Counted from the first letter of the stretch, positions 1-6,629 are shown. The stretch is 10,688 nt of DNA from CAZMBI01 sp964564675 (GCA_964564675.1 CAZMBI010000028.1:1-10688); one strand, 5' to 3'. The notes: generated by a model from the letters alone, not told the origin. Made by a program: numbers and translations.

Positions 1-43
1 TAATTGAATTACCCTAGCGTAAGCCCGCCTCAAGTCAAGCCGT

Positions 44-529
44 CTACTCCTCTTCGTGCACTTGGGTTTGCAGATAATTTTCCACACCCATGGATTCGAT
101 CAGGCGAATCTGCTGCTTGAGCCAGTCAATATGGTCCTCTTCCGATTTGAGAATATCCTCCAGAAGGGCTTCGCTGACCACATCGCCGGTTTCCTGCGCC
201 ACTTCATGCGCTTTGAGCAGGTCTTTATGGTTGTCATACTCCATGGTCAGATCCGCCCGCAGCATTTCCTCCGGCTTTTCGCCGATCATCAGCTTGCCCA
301 GATCCTGCAGATTGGGCAGGCCGCCGATGAACAGGATGCGATAGATCAGCTGGTCGGCATGCTTCATCTCGTCGATGGATTCTTCGTATTCCTTGGCCGC
401 CAGGCGGTGAATCCCCTGGATTTTGAGCATGCGCGAATGCAGGAAATACTGATTGATCGCGGTCAGCTCATTTTTGAGAATGATATTGAGATGTTTGACC
501 ATCTCGGCATTGACTTTCATTCCGGTCAT
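44..529 (-). CDS. bfr: Bacterioferritin (heme-containing iron storage protein)
   Basis: Bacterioferritin oxidises Fe(II) at a di-iron ferroxidase centre and stores Fe(III) mineral inside a 24-subunit cytoplasmic shell, with heme bound between subunit pairs. The protein is 161 residues, or 158 from the second Met, the usual family length. Counting from that second Met, all ferroxidase ligands are present at canonical positions: E18, E51, H54, E94, E127 and H130. The heme-ligating Met is M52, in the ESIDEMKHAD motif. The C-terminal half keeps HIDWL and the NYLQ end. Two starts are possible. ATG 529 has AGAGGG four bases or so upstream; ATG 520 aligns with the usual MK- start of the family but has no well-spaced Shine-Dalgarno sequence. 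It is divergent from bfd, the ferredoxin that reduces bacterioferritin, so the two form an iron storage and release module. The family assignment is secure; only the start is uncertain. Confidence 0.97.
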   Translation of the reverse strand: MTGMKVNAEMVKHLNIILKNELTAINQYFLHSRMLKIQGIHRLAAKEYEESIDEMKHADQLIYRILFIGGLPNLQDLGKLMIGEKPEEMLRADLTMEYDNHKDLLKAHEVAQETGDVVSEALLEDILKSEEDHIDWLKQQIRLIESMGVENYLQTQVHEEE

Positions 530-542
530 AAGCCCTCTTTGC

Positions 543-571
543 GTTATATGGCCTTAAATATGCGGCCTCAA
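543..571 (-). promoter_or_regulatory. Candidate sigma70-type promoter of bfr
   Basis: Read on the minus strand there is TTGAGG (566-571), a 17-base spacer, and TATAAC (543-548). The -10 ends 13 bases before ATG 529, so the leader would be very short and would begin close to the AGAGGG ribosome binding site. That geometry is slightly easier to reconcile with the downstream ATG at 520. The -35 overlaps an inverted repeat (GCGGC 562-566, GCCGC 572-576) that could be an operator. This is inference from consensus matching only. Confidence 0.45.
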
Positions 572-630
572 GCCGCGGCGATCAACCCAAAAGCGCGCGA
601 ATGCGAGTGATTGGCACGGTTTTTTTTGTT

Positions 631-663
631 TTATTGTCGATTACTTTGTTAATCGACAATGAA
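631..663. repeat. Perfect 11-bp inverted repeat (hairpin) in the bfr-bfd intergenic region
   Basis: ATTGTCGATTA (633-643) and TAATCGACAAT (650-660) are exact reverse complements around the six-base loop CTTTGT. A G-T wobble and two T-A pairs extend the stem outward to about 14 pairs. It is preceded on the plus strand by eight consecutive T (620-627), which read as A on the minus strand, so it is not a classical terminator in either direction. It is the first of three hairpins in a 90-base stretch. The function is unknown. Confidence 0.7.
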
Positions 664-664
664 G

Positions 665-680
665 CCCGCCGTGAGGCGGG
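665..680. repeat. Perfect 6-bp GC hairpin with GTGA tetraloop
   Basis: CCCGCC (665-670) and GGCGGG (675-680) flank the tetraloop GTGA, four bases after the preceding hairpin. The stem resembles that of an intrinsic terminator, but only ATT follows on the plus strand and CTTCATT on the minus strand, so termination is not convincing. No gene needs a terminator here, because the flanking genes are transcribed away from this site. Confidence 0.55.
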
Positions 681-701
681 ATTCCGCCGCGTAGCGAGCG
701 T

Positions 702-720
702 CTTTATGCAGAGCATAAAG
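702..720. repeat. Perfect 8-bp inverted repeat with 3-base loop
   Basis: CTTTATGC (702-709) and GCATAAAG (713-720) are exact reverse complements around AGA. This is the third tight hairpin in the bfr-bfd intergenic region. It could be an operator, part of a small structured RNA, or part of a palindromic repeat element. Between 721 and 830 I see nothing further that I can support. Confidence 0.6.
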
Positions 721-830
721 TCAGTTAGCTATACAGACTCAGAAGGGGAGGCAGCTATTTCAGATAGGATACGGGATGTCCGGTCAATGAATGACACACA
801 ATCCCATCGCACCAGACAACTAATAATCAC

Positions 831-859
831 TTGCAATCGCATTGGGGATGCGGTACATG
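831..859 (+). promoter_or_regulatory. Weak candidate promoter of bfd
   Basis: TTGCAA (831-836), a 17-base spacer and TACATG (854-859) give a rough sigma70-like pair, with about 4/6 and 3/6 consensus matches. It would start transcription near 866, inside the Fur-box-like palindrome immediately downstream. The support comes mainly from that placement, not from the hexamers themselves. Confidence 0.3.
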
Positions 860-882
860 TTACAAATAAGATTCATTCGCAA
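860..882. promoter_or_regulatory. Fur-box-like palindrome upstream of bfd
   Basis: The 23 bases from 860 to 882 form an imperfect palindrome, with TTACAAATAAG on the left and TTCATTCGCAA on the right. Seven of the eleven arm positions pair, and the overall AT-rich AAT/ATT layout resembles classic Fur operators. It lies 24 bases upstream of the bfd start, overlapping the expected transcription start, where a repressor would block initiation. In many proteobacteria bfd is induced under iron limitation through Fur, so the position makes sense. In alphaproteobacteria Irr or RirA may replace Fur, so the identity of the regulator is inference. Confidence 0.45.
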
Positions 883-885
883 CCC

Positions 886-905
886 TTGGAAAGGGGCATT
901 TCCAA
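886..905 (+). promoter_or_regulatory. Hairpin enclosing the bfd ribosome binding site
   Basis: TTGGAAA (886-892) and TTTCCAA (899-905) are exact reverse complements around the loop GGGGCA. The right arm ends on the base before the bfd ATG (906). The purine-rich ribosome binding site GGAAAGGGG (888-896) lies half in the left arm and half in the loop, with nine bases of spacing to the ATG. In mRNA this would form a small seven-pair hairpin touching the start codon, which could modulate translation. The structure is visible; a regulatory role is inference. Confidence 0.5.
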
Positions 906-1088
906 ATGTTTGTGTGTATGTGTAATGCGCTAAAAGACAGCCAGATGTGCGGCGCGATCGCCGGCGGTGCCAATTGCGTGTCCGAGGTGTATAAGTCGCT
1001 GGGTTGTCAGCCCCAATGCGGTAAATGTGTGCCCTATGTCCGCGAGCAACTGGCGCAGCGCCCCGGTGCAGCTCCGCAGGGGGGCTGA
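906..1088 (+). CDS. bfd: Bacterioferritin-associated ferredoxin, BFD-like [2Fe-2S]
   Basis: Bfd is a small [2Fe-2S] protein that docks on bacterioferritin near the heme and delivers electrons to reduce stored Fe(III) so that iron can leave. This one is 60 residues. The four cluster cysteines stand at C4, C6, C38 and C41, in VCMCN near the N terminus and CGKC further on, exactly the spacing of the characterised Bfd family. Three further cysteines (C15, C24, C34) are not family ligands. The C-terminal tail after the helix VREQL is short and proline/glycine rich. It is divergent from bfr, its expected partner, and its stop is only 11 bases from the stop of convergent coaD. Upstream are a Fur-box-like palindrome and a hairpin around the ribosome binding site, suggesting iron-responsive control. 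Confidence 0.93.
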   Translation: MFVCMCNALKDSQMCGAIAGGANCVSEVYKSLGCQPQCGKCVPYVREQLAQRPGAAPQGG

Positions 1089-1099
1089 GTCCCGCCCGT

Positions 1100-1609
1100 T
1101 TATTCCGTCCCGTAATAAAGCCGCAGATGCTCCGCCACAAGGGGTGAGACCATCTGGCTGATATCCCCACCAAGCCGTGCGATTTGTTTGACAAAGCGTG
1201 AGGAGATGAAATGTGTGCGCTCGGAGGCAGTTAAAAATACGGTCTCAAGCTCGGGCGCCAGAATGTTATTCATGCAGGCCATCTGAAATTCATACTCATA
1301 GTCCGACACCGCACGCAGGCCGCGCACAAGCAGGGTGGCGCTGTGTTCCTGCGCGAAGTTAACGAGCAGGCCGGAAAACCCGCGCACCTCGACCCGCGCC
1401 CGCTCATCACCCAGGGCGCGATCCACATCGTGGCGGACCATATCGACGCGTTTATCCATATCAAAAATCGGTTGTTTGCCGCTGTCCAGCGCCACGGCGA
1501 TGATGAGCCGGTCCACCACTTTCAGTGCCCGGCTGATAATATCCATATGCCCGACCGTGATCGGATCGAACGTGCCCGGATAAACCCCTGTGCGCTTACT
1601 AGAAGCCAT
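1100..1609 (-). CDS. coaD: Phosphopantetheine adenylyltransferase (CoA biosynthesis)
   Basis: CoaD catalyses the penultimate step of coenzyme A synthesis, transferring AMP from ATP to 4'-phosphopantetheine to give dephospho-CoA and pyrophosphate. It is a cytoplasmic hexamer. The 169-residue length is typical. The nucleotidyltransferase signature is at 12-21 (GTFDPITVGH, with the T/HxGH motif T18-H21). The substrate-binding RGLRAVSDYEYEFQMA segment covers 96-111, and the second nucleotide-binding motif ISSRFVK is at 135-141, followed by LGGD. The start ATG (1609) is the only one that places GVYPGTFDP at the usual distance from the N terminus; the ribosome binding site is weak (CAGG). It is convergent with bfd and lies downstream of typA on the same strand, but with a long spacer and its own candidate promoter, so co-transcription with typA is unlikely. 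Confidence 0.97.
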   Translation of the reverse strand: MASSKRTGVYPGTFDPITVGHMDIISRALKVVDRLIIAVALDSGKQPIFDMDKRVDMVRHDVDRALGDERARVEVRGFSGLLVNFAQEHSATLLVRGLRAVSDYEYEFQMACMNNILAPELETVFLTASERTHFISSRFVKQIARLGGDISQMVSPLVAEHLRLYYGTE

Positions 1610-1708
1610 AAGCGACCTGTTTCCGCCGATTGGCGTGCGGTAGCGGTGTAATCAAATGAGAAGCGGTGAGCATCGACATATTAACGATATGATAATAACA
1701 ATAGTCGC

Positions 1709-1737
1709 ATTTTACGTAATGGGCCGTCTCAATGCAA
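1709..1737 (-). promoter_or_regulatory. Candidate promoter of coaD
   Basis: On the minus strand TTGCAT (1732-1737) is followed by a 17-base spacer and TAAAAT (1709-1714), a 5/6 match to the -10 consensus. A start near 1702 would give a leader of about 93 bases before the coaD ATG at 1609. A perfect TTGACA also lies just upstream (1747-1752, minus strand) but has no -10 at a proper distance. Confidence 0.35.
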
Positions 1738-1750
1738 GGGATGGGATGTC

Positions 1751-1782
1751 AAGCGCCTGGAGCACTTCTTTGTGCGACGCTT
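1751..1782. repeat. Compound inverted repeat between coaD and typA
   Basis: Outer arms AAGCG (1751-1755) and CGCTT (1778-1782) enclose inner arms GCAC (1762-1765) and GTGC (1772-1775), with unpaired bases between. It lies downstream of typA and could fold in the typA 3' transcript. There is no T-run after it on the minus strand, so calling it a terminator is not justified. Confidence 0.3.
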
Positions 1783-1783
1783 A

Positions 1784-1838
1784 CATGACATATTGCCTTA
1801 TTTATTACGATCATTATCCGGTATGTATCATATTTAGT
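1784..1838. repeat. 55-base sequence, left copy flanking the N gap
   Basis: These 55 bases are identical to 1939-1993, and this copy abuts the first N. The AT-rich sequence runs from CATGACATATTGCC to ATCATATTTAGT. The exact match of both contig ends suggests an assembly overlap, not a biological repeat. The true chromosome probably contains it once, or as a longer tandem array that was collapsed. Confidence 0.9.
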
Positions 1839-1938
1839 NNNNNNNNNNNNNNNNNNNNNNNNNNNNNNNNNNNNNNNNNNNNNNNNNNNNNNNNNNNNNN
1901 NNNNNNNNNNNNNNNNNNNNNNNNNNNNNNNNNNNNNN
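1839..1938. other. Scaffold gap of exactly 100 N
   Basis: There are exactly 100 ambiguous bases, a conventional placeholder for a gap of unknown size. It is bordered on both sides by the same 55 bases, so the flanking contigs share their ends. The gap is intergenic (between typA and coaD), and no coding sequence visibly runs into it. Confidence 0.95.
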
Positions 1939-1993
1939 CATGACATATTGCCTTATTTATTACGATCATTATCCGGTATGTATCATATTTAGT
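1939..1993. repeat. 55-base sequence, right copy flanking the N gap
   Basis: This is identical to 1784-1838 over all 55 positions and starts immediately after the last N. Beyond it, 1994-2024 is ordinary sequence leading to the typA stop codon. See the left copy for interpretation. Confidence 0.9.
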
Positions 1994-2024
1994 CTGAAAC
2001 TGAACGGGCGGAGGGTTTTTGAGA

Positions 2025-3848
2025 TTATGCGCTTTTCTTTTTATCGCGGCTGATTTTCTTGCGTTCGTTGGCATCCAGTACTTTCTTGCGCAAACGCAGA
2101 TTATTCGGGGTTACCTCCACCAGCTCGTCGTCTTCTATGTAGGAAATCATATCCTCCAGGCTGAGCCGGCGCGGGGGCACCAGACGGATGGCCTCATCGC
2201 TGCCGGAGGCGCGAACATTGGTCAGTTGCTTGCCTTTTAACACATTGATCTCCAGATCGTTATCGCGATTGTGCTCACCGACGATCATGCCGGCATAGAC
2301 CTTATCCTGCGGGGCGATAAACATGATGCCACGATCCTGCAGGTTAAAAATCGCATAAGCCACCGCGTCGCCCTGACCGGTGGAAATCAGCGCGCCGTTG
2401 CGCCGGCCTTCGAGCTCGCCTTTATACGGCCCGTGGCTGTGATACAGCCGGTGCATCACGCCGGTGCCGCGCGTATCGGTTAAAAACTGGCTTTGATAGC
2501 CGATCAGCCCGCGTGAGGGGCACACGAACGTGATCCGGGTTTTGCCGCTACCGGAAGGGCGCATATCGGTCATGCCGCCTTTGCGGAGGTTCAGTGACTC
2601 CACCACAATGCCGCTATATTCGTCGTCGACATCGATCACCACCTCTTCATATGGCTCTAGCGTTTCGCCGCTTTCCTCGCGCAGGAGCACGCGCGGGCGC
2701 GAGACCGATAACTCAAACCCCTCGCGGCGCATGGTCTCGATCAGCACGCCCAGTTGCAGCTCGCCGCGGCCGCCGACTTCAAACGCCTCCTTACTATCGC
2801 TTTCGCTCACGGTAATGGCGACATTGGTTTCAGCTTCGGCCAGCAGGCGCTCGCGGATAAGGCGGCTGGTGACTTTTTTACCTTCCAGGCCGGCCAGCGG
2901 CGAATCATTGACGCTGATGGTAATCGCCATCGTTGGCGGATCGATCGGGGTGGAGGTAATTGGCTGGCTGATGCTCGGATCGCCGATCGTATCGGCCACC
3001 GAAGCGGTTTGCAGCCCGGCGATGGAGATAATATCGCCGGCAACCACCTCATCGACCGGTACGCGCGCAATCCCGGCAAAGGTTTGCAGTTTGGTCAGGC
3101 GACCCGTTTCCACCACCTCACCCGCCAGATTAATGGCTTTGATGGGAGCATTGAGCCGGGCGGTGCCGCTAGTGACACGGCCGGTGAGCACGCGCCCGAG
3201 ATACGGATCAGACTCCAGCAGGGTGGCCAGCATGGCAAACGGGGCCTCAGCATCCACCTGCGGGGCGGGCACATGGGCGATCACGGTGTGTAATAACGGG
3301 TGCAGATTCTCGCGCGGATCCTCCAACTCTCGCACCCCCCAACCATCGCGGCCAGAGGCGTATAAAATAGGAAAATCAAGCTGTTCATCGCTGGCATTAA
3401 GGGCGACGAATAAATCAAAGACTTCGTTGATCACCTCATCGGGCCGGCCATCGGGCCGGTCCACCTTGTTGATGACGACTATCGGGCGCAAGCCCTGCTT
3501 CAGCGCCTTGCCGAGCACGAACTTGGTCTGCGGCATCGGACCTTCGGCAGCATCAGTCAATAAAATCACGCCGTCCGCCATCGACAGCACGCGCTCCACC
3601 TCGCCACCGAAATCGGCATGGCCGGGCGTATCGATGATATTGATGCGGATATCCTCCCATTTGATGGAGGTGCATTTGGCCAGAATGGTGATGCCGCGCT
3701 CCTTTTCCAGCGCGTTACTATCCATCACCCGCTCATCCACCGTCTGGTTGCTGCGGAATGTACCGCACTGCTGCAGCAGGGAGTCGATGAGGGTGGTCTT
3801 GCCATGATCGACATGGGCGATGATGGCGATATTGCGTATTGCTTTCAT
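2025..3848 (-). CDS. typA: Translational GTPase TypA/BipA
   Basis: TypA is a ribosome-associated GTPase of the EF-G/LepA superfamily, involved in ribosome assembly and stress or cold adaptation. From the chosen start it has 607 residues, the normal family length. The G domain is complete: P-loop AHVDHGKTT at 11-19, RGIT at 51-54 (switch I), DTPGH at 73-77, NKVD at 127-130 and SGRDG at 165-169. The beta-barrel, EF-G-like and TypA-specific C-terminal domains follow (for example GRGELQLGVLIETMRREG and PSRGLIGYQ), ending in a lysine-rich tail. I start it at ATG 3848 (MKAIRN), which has GGATGGGA just upstream and matches the family N terminus. An ATG nine codons further upstream (3875) would add a non-conserved MCGALTDGN. 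It follows the DNA ligase by about 100 bases on the same strand. Confidence 0.97.
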   Translation of the reverse strand: MKAIRNIAIIAHVDHGKTTLIDSLLQQCGTFRSNQTVDERVMDSNALEKERGITILAKCTSIKWEDIRINIIDTPGHADFGGEVERVLSMADGVILLTDAAEGPMPQTKFVLGKALKQGLRPIVVINKVDRPDGRPDEVINEVFDLFVALNASDEQLDFPILYASGRDGWGVRELEDPRENLHPLLHTVIAHVPAPQVDAEAPFAMLATLLESDPYLGRVLTGRVTSGTARLNAPIKAINLAGEVVETGRLTKLQTFAGIARVPVDEVVAGDIISIAGLQTASVADTIGDPSISQPITSTPIDPPTMAITISVNDSPLAGLEGKKVTSRLIRERLLAEAETNVAITVSESDSKEAFEVGGRGELQLGVLIETMRREGFELSVSRPRVLLREESGETLEPYEEVVIDVDDEYSGIVVESLNLRKGGMTDMRPSGSGKTRITFVCPSRGLIGYQSQFLTDTRGTGVMHRLYHSHGPYKGELEGRRNGALISTGQGDAVAYAIFNLQDRGIMFIAPQDKVYAGMIVGEHNRDNDLEINVLKGKQLTNVRASGSDEAIRLVPPRRLSLEDMISYIEDDELVEVTPNNLRLRKKVLDANERKKISRDKKKSA

Positions 3849-3908
3849 ATTCCCATCCGTTAGTGCGCCGCACATACACGGTTTTGCCGATGAAAGAAAG
3901 CCGAATTT

Positions 3909-3927
3909 GCGCGCGCAGTGCGCGTGC
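3909..3927. repeat. GC-rich inverted repeat between ligase and typA
   Basis: An eight-pair alternating GC stem (3909-3916 against 3920-3927) surrounds the loop AGT, with one G-T position. In minus-strand RNA that position becomes an A-C mismatch. It sits in the roughly 100-base spacer after the ligase stop codon and may weakly attenuate read-through into typA. No T-run follows it. Confidence 0.3.
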
Positions 3928-3951
3928 TTGCCTTAGCCGATGGGAGATAGG

Positions 3952-5529
3952 TCAGGCGATCCACTGCTTCACCGTTGCCAGATGGTCCGCCTCAGCAGCC
4001 GGTTTATCCCAGCGGATACGATGGATGCGCGGGAAGCGCAGCGCCAGCCCCGATTTATGGCGGGTGGAGGGCTGCACCGCGTCGAACGCCACTTCGAGCA
4101 CCAGCGCTTTTTCCACCTCGCGCACGGGGCCGAAGCGCCCCACCGTATGGTGGCGCACCCACTGGTCGAGCTGCCTGAGCTGTTCATCGGTGAAGCCTGA
4201 ATAGGCCTTGCCGATGGGCACCAGCGCCTCGTCGTGCCAGACACCAAAGGTATAATCCGAATAATAGGAGGAGCGTTTGCCGTGTCCGCGCTGAGCATAT
4301 AGCATCACCGCATCGACCACAAGCGGCTCGCGCTTCCATTTAAACCATTCGCCGCGCACACGCCCCGGTACATAGGCGCCATGTTTGTGCTTGAGCATGA
4401 GGCCTTCAATGGCATGGCGCGTCAGGTCGTTCGCTTTTTGATAAAACGCTTCCAGCTCCTCGAAACGCGCAAACGGCAAACGTTCAGACAGCATCAGGTC
4501 CGGTGGCTGTACGCGTGTGAACCAGGCTTCAAGCGCCGCCCGGCGCGCACTTAAAGGCTGTTTGCGCAGCGATTCCCCCTCCAGGCTCAGCGCATCATAG
4601 GCCATAAAGGTAACCGGATAATCGCGGATGTGCCGGCGCGTGGGGTGTTTGCGGTTAAGCCGTTGCTGCAGCTCGTTAAACGAGCCGATCACCTCACCGC
4701 GCACGACCAGTAATTCCCCGTCCAGTATCGCCTCGAAATCGACACGCTCAAGCACATCGGGGAAGGCGCCGCTGATATTATCCCCCGTGCGTGAAAACAG
4801 GGCTGTACCCTGACTGGTGGCGACCAGCTGCACGCGGATACCGTCATATTTCCATTCGGCGAGATAATCATTCGGCGTGATACGGGCTTTGTCGGTTGCT
4901 TCCAGCGGGTGGGCGAGCATCACGGGGTGAAAGGTCAGCCGGTCGGCGGTCTCTGGCTTTGGCCCGCCCTCCAGCCAGGCCAGCAGGCCCTCATAGGGCG
5001 GCTGCACGCCGTGCCAGACGGCTTCCACCTCGCTGACGTCCTTATCGCCATACTCCGCCAGAATCTGTTTTAAAAAGCGGGCGGATACGCCGATGCGCAG
5101 GCCGCGTGTGCCAAGCTTGAGAAAGGCCCAGCGCTGTGGCGGGGTCATGATATCAAGCAGTCCGGCGACGGTTTCGCGCAGGGCCTGCTTATCGGCACTG
5201 CGGCAGCGGGTGATCAGTTCAGAAAGGCAGGGCAGGTTGGCATCGCACGGCGTGGGCGGTGACGGCCATAGATGGGCAACGGTTTCGGAAAGCTCGCCGA
5301 CATAATCATAGGACAGCGCAAACAGGGTCGGATCGACGCGCTCGGTCACCAGTTGTTTAATCAGGGGCCGCTTGAACAGATCAAAGGCAAGGGTGCCGCC
5401 GATGGCGGCAATCGCCCAGCCGCGGTCCGGATCCGGGGTAAAGCGTAGATAATACTGAATCAGCGCCGCCTTGGCGTGGTTTCCGGGCGTGAAATATAAA
5501 CGATCGAGTAGATCGGCGAACGCACGCAT
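3952..5529 (-). CDS. ATP-dependent DNA ligase of the ligase-associated damage response cluster
   Basis: This is an ATP-dependent DNA ligase of the bacterial type encoded beside an MBL exonuclease, an Lhr-type helicase and PdeM, annotated in some genomes as the cisplatin damage response ligase. It seals nicks via a covalent lysyl-AMP. The protein is 525 residues from ATG 5529, which has AAAGGA nine bases upstream and gives the family start MRAFADLLDRLYFTPG. An upstream in-frame TTG (5547) would add six residues and is less likely. Numbered from that TTG, it has an N-terminal DNA-binding domain (about 1-200), motif I KYDG (adenylated K233), SRTGDN at 252-257, ILDGEL at 274-279 with E278, FMAYD at 314-318, motif IV EGLMLK at 381-386, motif V WFKWK at 401-405, and an OB domain ending in RFPRIHRIRWDK. 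It lies 49 bases downstream of the exonuclease gene and is probably co-transcribed with it. Confidence 0.95.
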   Translation of the reverse strand: MRAFADLLDRLYFTPGNHAKAALIQYYLRFTPDPDRGWAIAAIGGTLAFDLFKRPLIKQLVTERVDPTLFALSYDYVGELSETVAHLWPSPPTPCDANLPCLSELITRCRSADKQALRETVAGLLDIMTPPQRWAFLKLGTRGLRIGVSARFLKQILAEYGDKDVSEVEAVWHGVQPPYEGLLAWLEGGPKPETADRLTFHPVMLAHPLEATDKARITPNDYLAEWKYDGIRVQLVATSQGTALFSRTGDNISGAFPDVLERVDFEAILDGELLVVRGEVIGSFNELQQRLNRKHPTRRHIRDYPVTFMAYDALSLEGESLRKQPLSARRAALEAWFTRVQPPDLMLSERLPFARFEELEAFYQKANDLTRHAIEGLMLKHKHGAYVPGRVRGEWFKWKREPLVVDAVMLYAQRGHGKRSSYYSDYTFGVWHDEALVPIGKAYSGFTDEQLRQLDQWVRHHTVGRFGPVREVEKALVLEVAFDAVQPSTRHKSGLALRFPRIHRIRWDKPAAEADHLATVKQWIA

Positions 5530-5578
5530 CCCATTCGTTCCTTTCAAACGTTTTCACCCTGTGAAGCAATGGGTGAGC

Positions 5579-6586
5579 CTAGCTCTCCTCATCCTCATAT
5601 CCCAGTATCGACAGCGCCTTTGCACAGTAGCCTTTTTGCTGCGCGGCGTAGGCGAGCGCATCGTCGCGGCCGTGGGTGATCCACACCTCCGGCGCACCGA
5701 CATCGTCGAGCGTTTGCAGCAGCTCGTTCCAGTCGGCATGATCGGAAATCACCAGCGGCAGTTCAACCCGGGACTGCCGCGCGCGGGCGCGAATCTGCAT
5801 CCACCCGGAAGCCTGCACGGTGAGCACGTCGGGCAGCTTGCGCGACCACTTATCGGCCAGCGCCGAGGGCGGAGCGAGCACGATTTCCCCTGCCAGTTGC
5901 CTCTTATCGGTTTGGGAAACCGGCACCCACTCGCCCAGATCAATGCCGTGCGCTTGATAGAGTTCGCAGAGCCTGACCAGCGCGCCGTGCAGATAAAGCG
6001 GTTTGTTATACCCGGCGCGGCGCAATTCGCAGATCAGTCGCTGGCATTTGCCCAGGCCATACACCCCTACCAGATGGCAGCGATGGGCAAATAGCCTCAG
6101 AGAGTCCAGCAGCTTGGCCACCTCGCGTTCAATCGGCGGATGCGTAAACACCGGCAGCCCGAAGGTGGCCTCGGTTACGAACACATCGCAGGCCACCGGC
6201 TCAAAGGGCCAGCAGGTGGGATCCGCCCGGCGTTTGTAATCCCCGGAAATGACCAGGCGCGCCCCGCCATGTTCGAGCACGGCCTGCGCGCTGCCCAGCA
6301 CATGCCCGGCGGGTGCGAACTGTAGCTGCGCTTCAGCCACCGCAACGGGTGTCCCGTAACCCAATGGATGCAGCCTTTCGCCGCAGGCCTCGCCATAGCG
6401 GCAGCGCATAATTGCCAGCGTTTCCGGCGTGGCGAACACCTCACCGTGCCCGCTGCGCGCATGATCGGCATGGCCATGGGTGATGATGGCGCGCGCCACC
6501 GGCCGCAGCGGGTCGATAAACGCCGCAGCCGGAATGCAATACAGTCCCTCGGGGCGGATTTCCATCCATTCACGGGGGTGGTTCAT
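5579..6586 (-). CDS. Ligase-associated DNA damage response exonuclease (MBL fold)
   Basis: This is a metallo-beta-lactamase fold nuclease with a beta-CASP-type insertion, related to the SNM1/CPSF73 group. It is the exonuclease partner in the four-gene ligase-associated repair cluster. The length of 335 residues is typical. Metal-binding motifs are complete: HGHADH at 37-42, H95 in the AGHVLGSAQ segment, D116 in SGDYKR, H283 in ISDHADW, and H305 in ITHG. An aspartate/glutamate-containing VTEATFG segment lies at 137-143. ATG 6586 is preceded by AAGGA at nine bases. It is the first gene of the minus-strand pair exonuclease-ligase and is divergent, with 76 bases between, from the helicase-PdeM pair. 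The role is established for the family by association and partial biochemistry; the substrate in this organism is inference. Confidence 0.93.
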   Translation of the reverse strand: MNHPREWMEIRPEGLYCIPAAAFIDPLRPVARAIITHGHADHARSGHGEVFATPETLAIMRCRYGEACGERLHPLGYGTPVAVAEAQLQFAPAGHVLGSAQAVLEHGGARLVISGDYKRRADPTCWPFEPVACDVFVTEATFGLPVFTHPPIEREVAKLLDSLRLFAHRCHLVGVYGLGKCQRLICELRRAGYNKPLYLHGALVRLCELYQAHGIDLGEWVPVSQTDKRQLAGEIVLAPPSALADKWSRKLPDVLTVQASGWMQIRARARQSRVELPLVISDHADWNELLQTLDDVGAPEVWITHGRDDALAYAAQQKGYCAKALSILGYEDEES

Positions 6587-6602
6587 GGCGGTGCTTCCTT
6601 AT

Positions 6603-6629
6603 CGCATCCCGCGATGCGCACACGGGATG
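6603..6629. repeat. Overlapping inverted repeats between exonuclease and helicase genes
   Basis: Two perfect but mutually exclusive stems share bases. CGCATC (6603-6608) pairs with GATGCG (6613-6618) around CCGC, and CATCCCG (6605-6611) pairs with CGGGATG (6623-6629). The element lies in the 76-base divergent promoter region. Read on the minus strand it begins TCATCCCG, a motif seen in dispersed REP-type palindromes of several alphaproteobacteria. It could be an operator shared by both operons or a REP-like repeat. Confidence 0.45.

Noticed and set aside
620..627. The T8 run as the T-tract of an intrinsic terminator
   Set aside because: No stable stem precedes it on the plus strand, and no plus-strand gene lies upstream in the window.
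601..933. A 110-codon plus-strand open frame starting at ATG 601
   Set aside because: It has no ribosome binding site, runs through three perfect hairpins, overlaps the bfd start in another frame and resembles no protein family.
1961..1985. Fur-like half site (GATAATGAT on the minus strand) in the 55-base repeat
   Set aside because: Only one half matches, the second half is missing, and the site lies after typA and far from any coaD promoter.
2530..3807. A 425-codon plus-strand open frame opposite typA
   Set aside because: It is a serine/arginine-rich antisense shadow of typA, whose domain motifs are all in the minus-strand frame.
3849..3875. Upstream ATG for typA adding nine residues
   Set aside because: The extra residues are not typical of the family, and the next ATG has a good GGATGGGA just upstream.
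5530..5547. TTG start for the DNA ligase giving six extra residues
   Set aside because: The ATG at 5529 has AAAGGA at nine bases and matches the family N terminus, whereas the TTG lies over that ribosome binding site.
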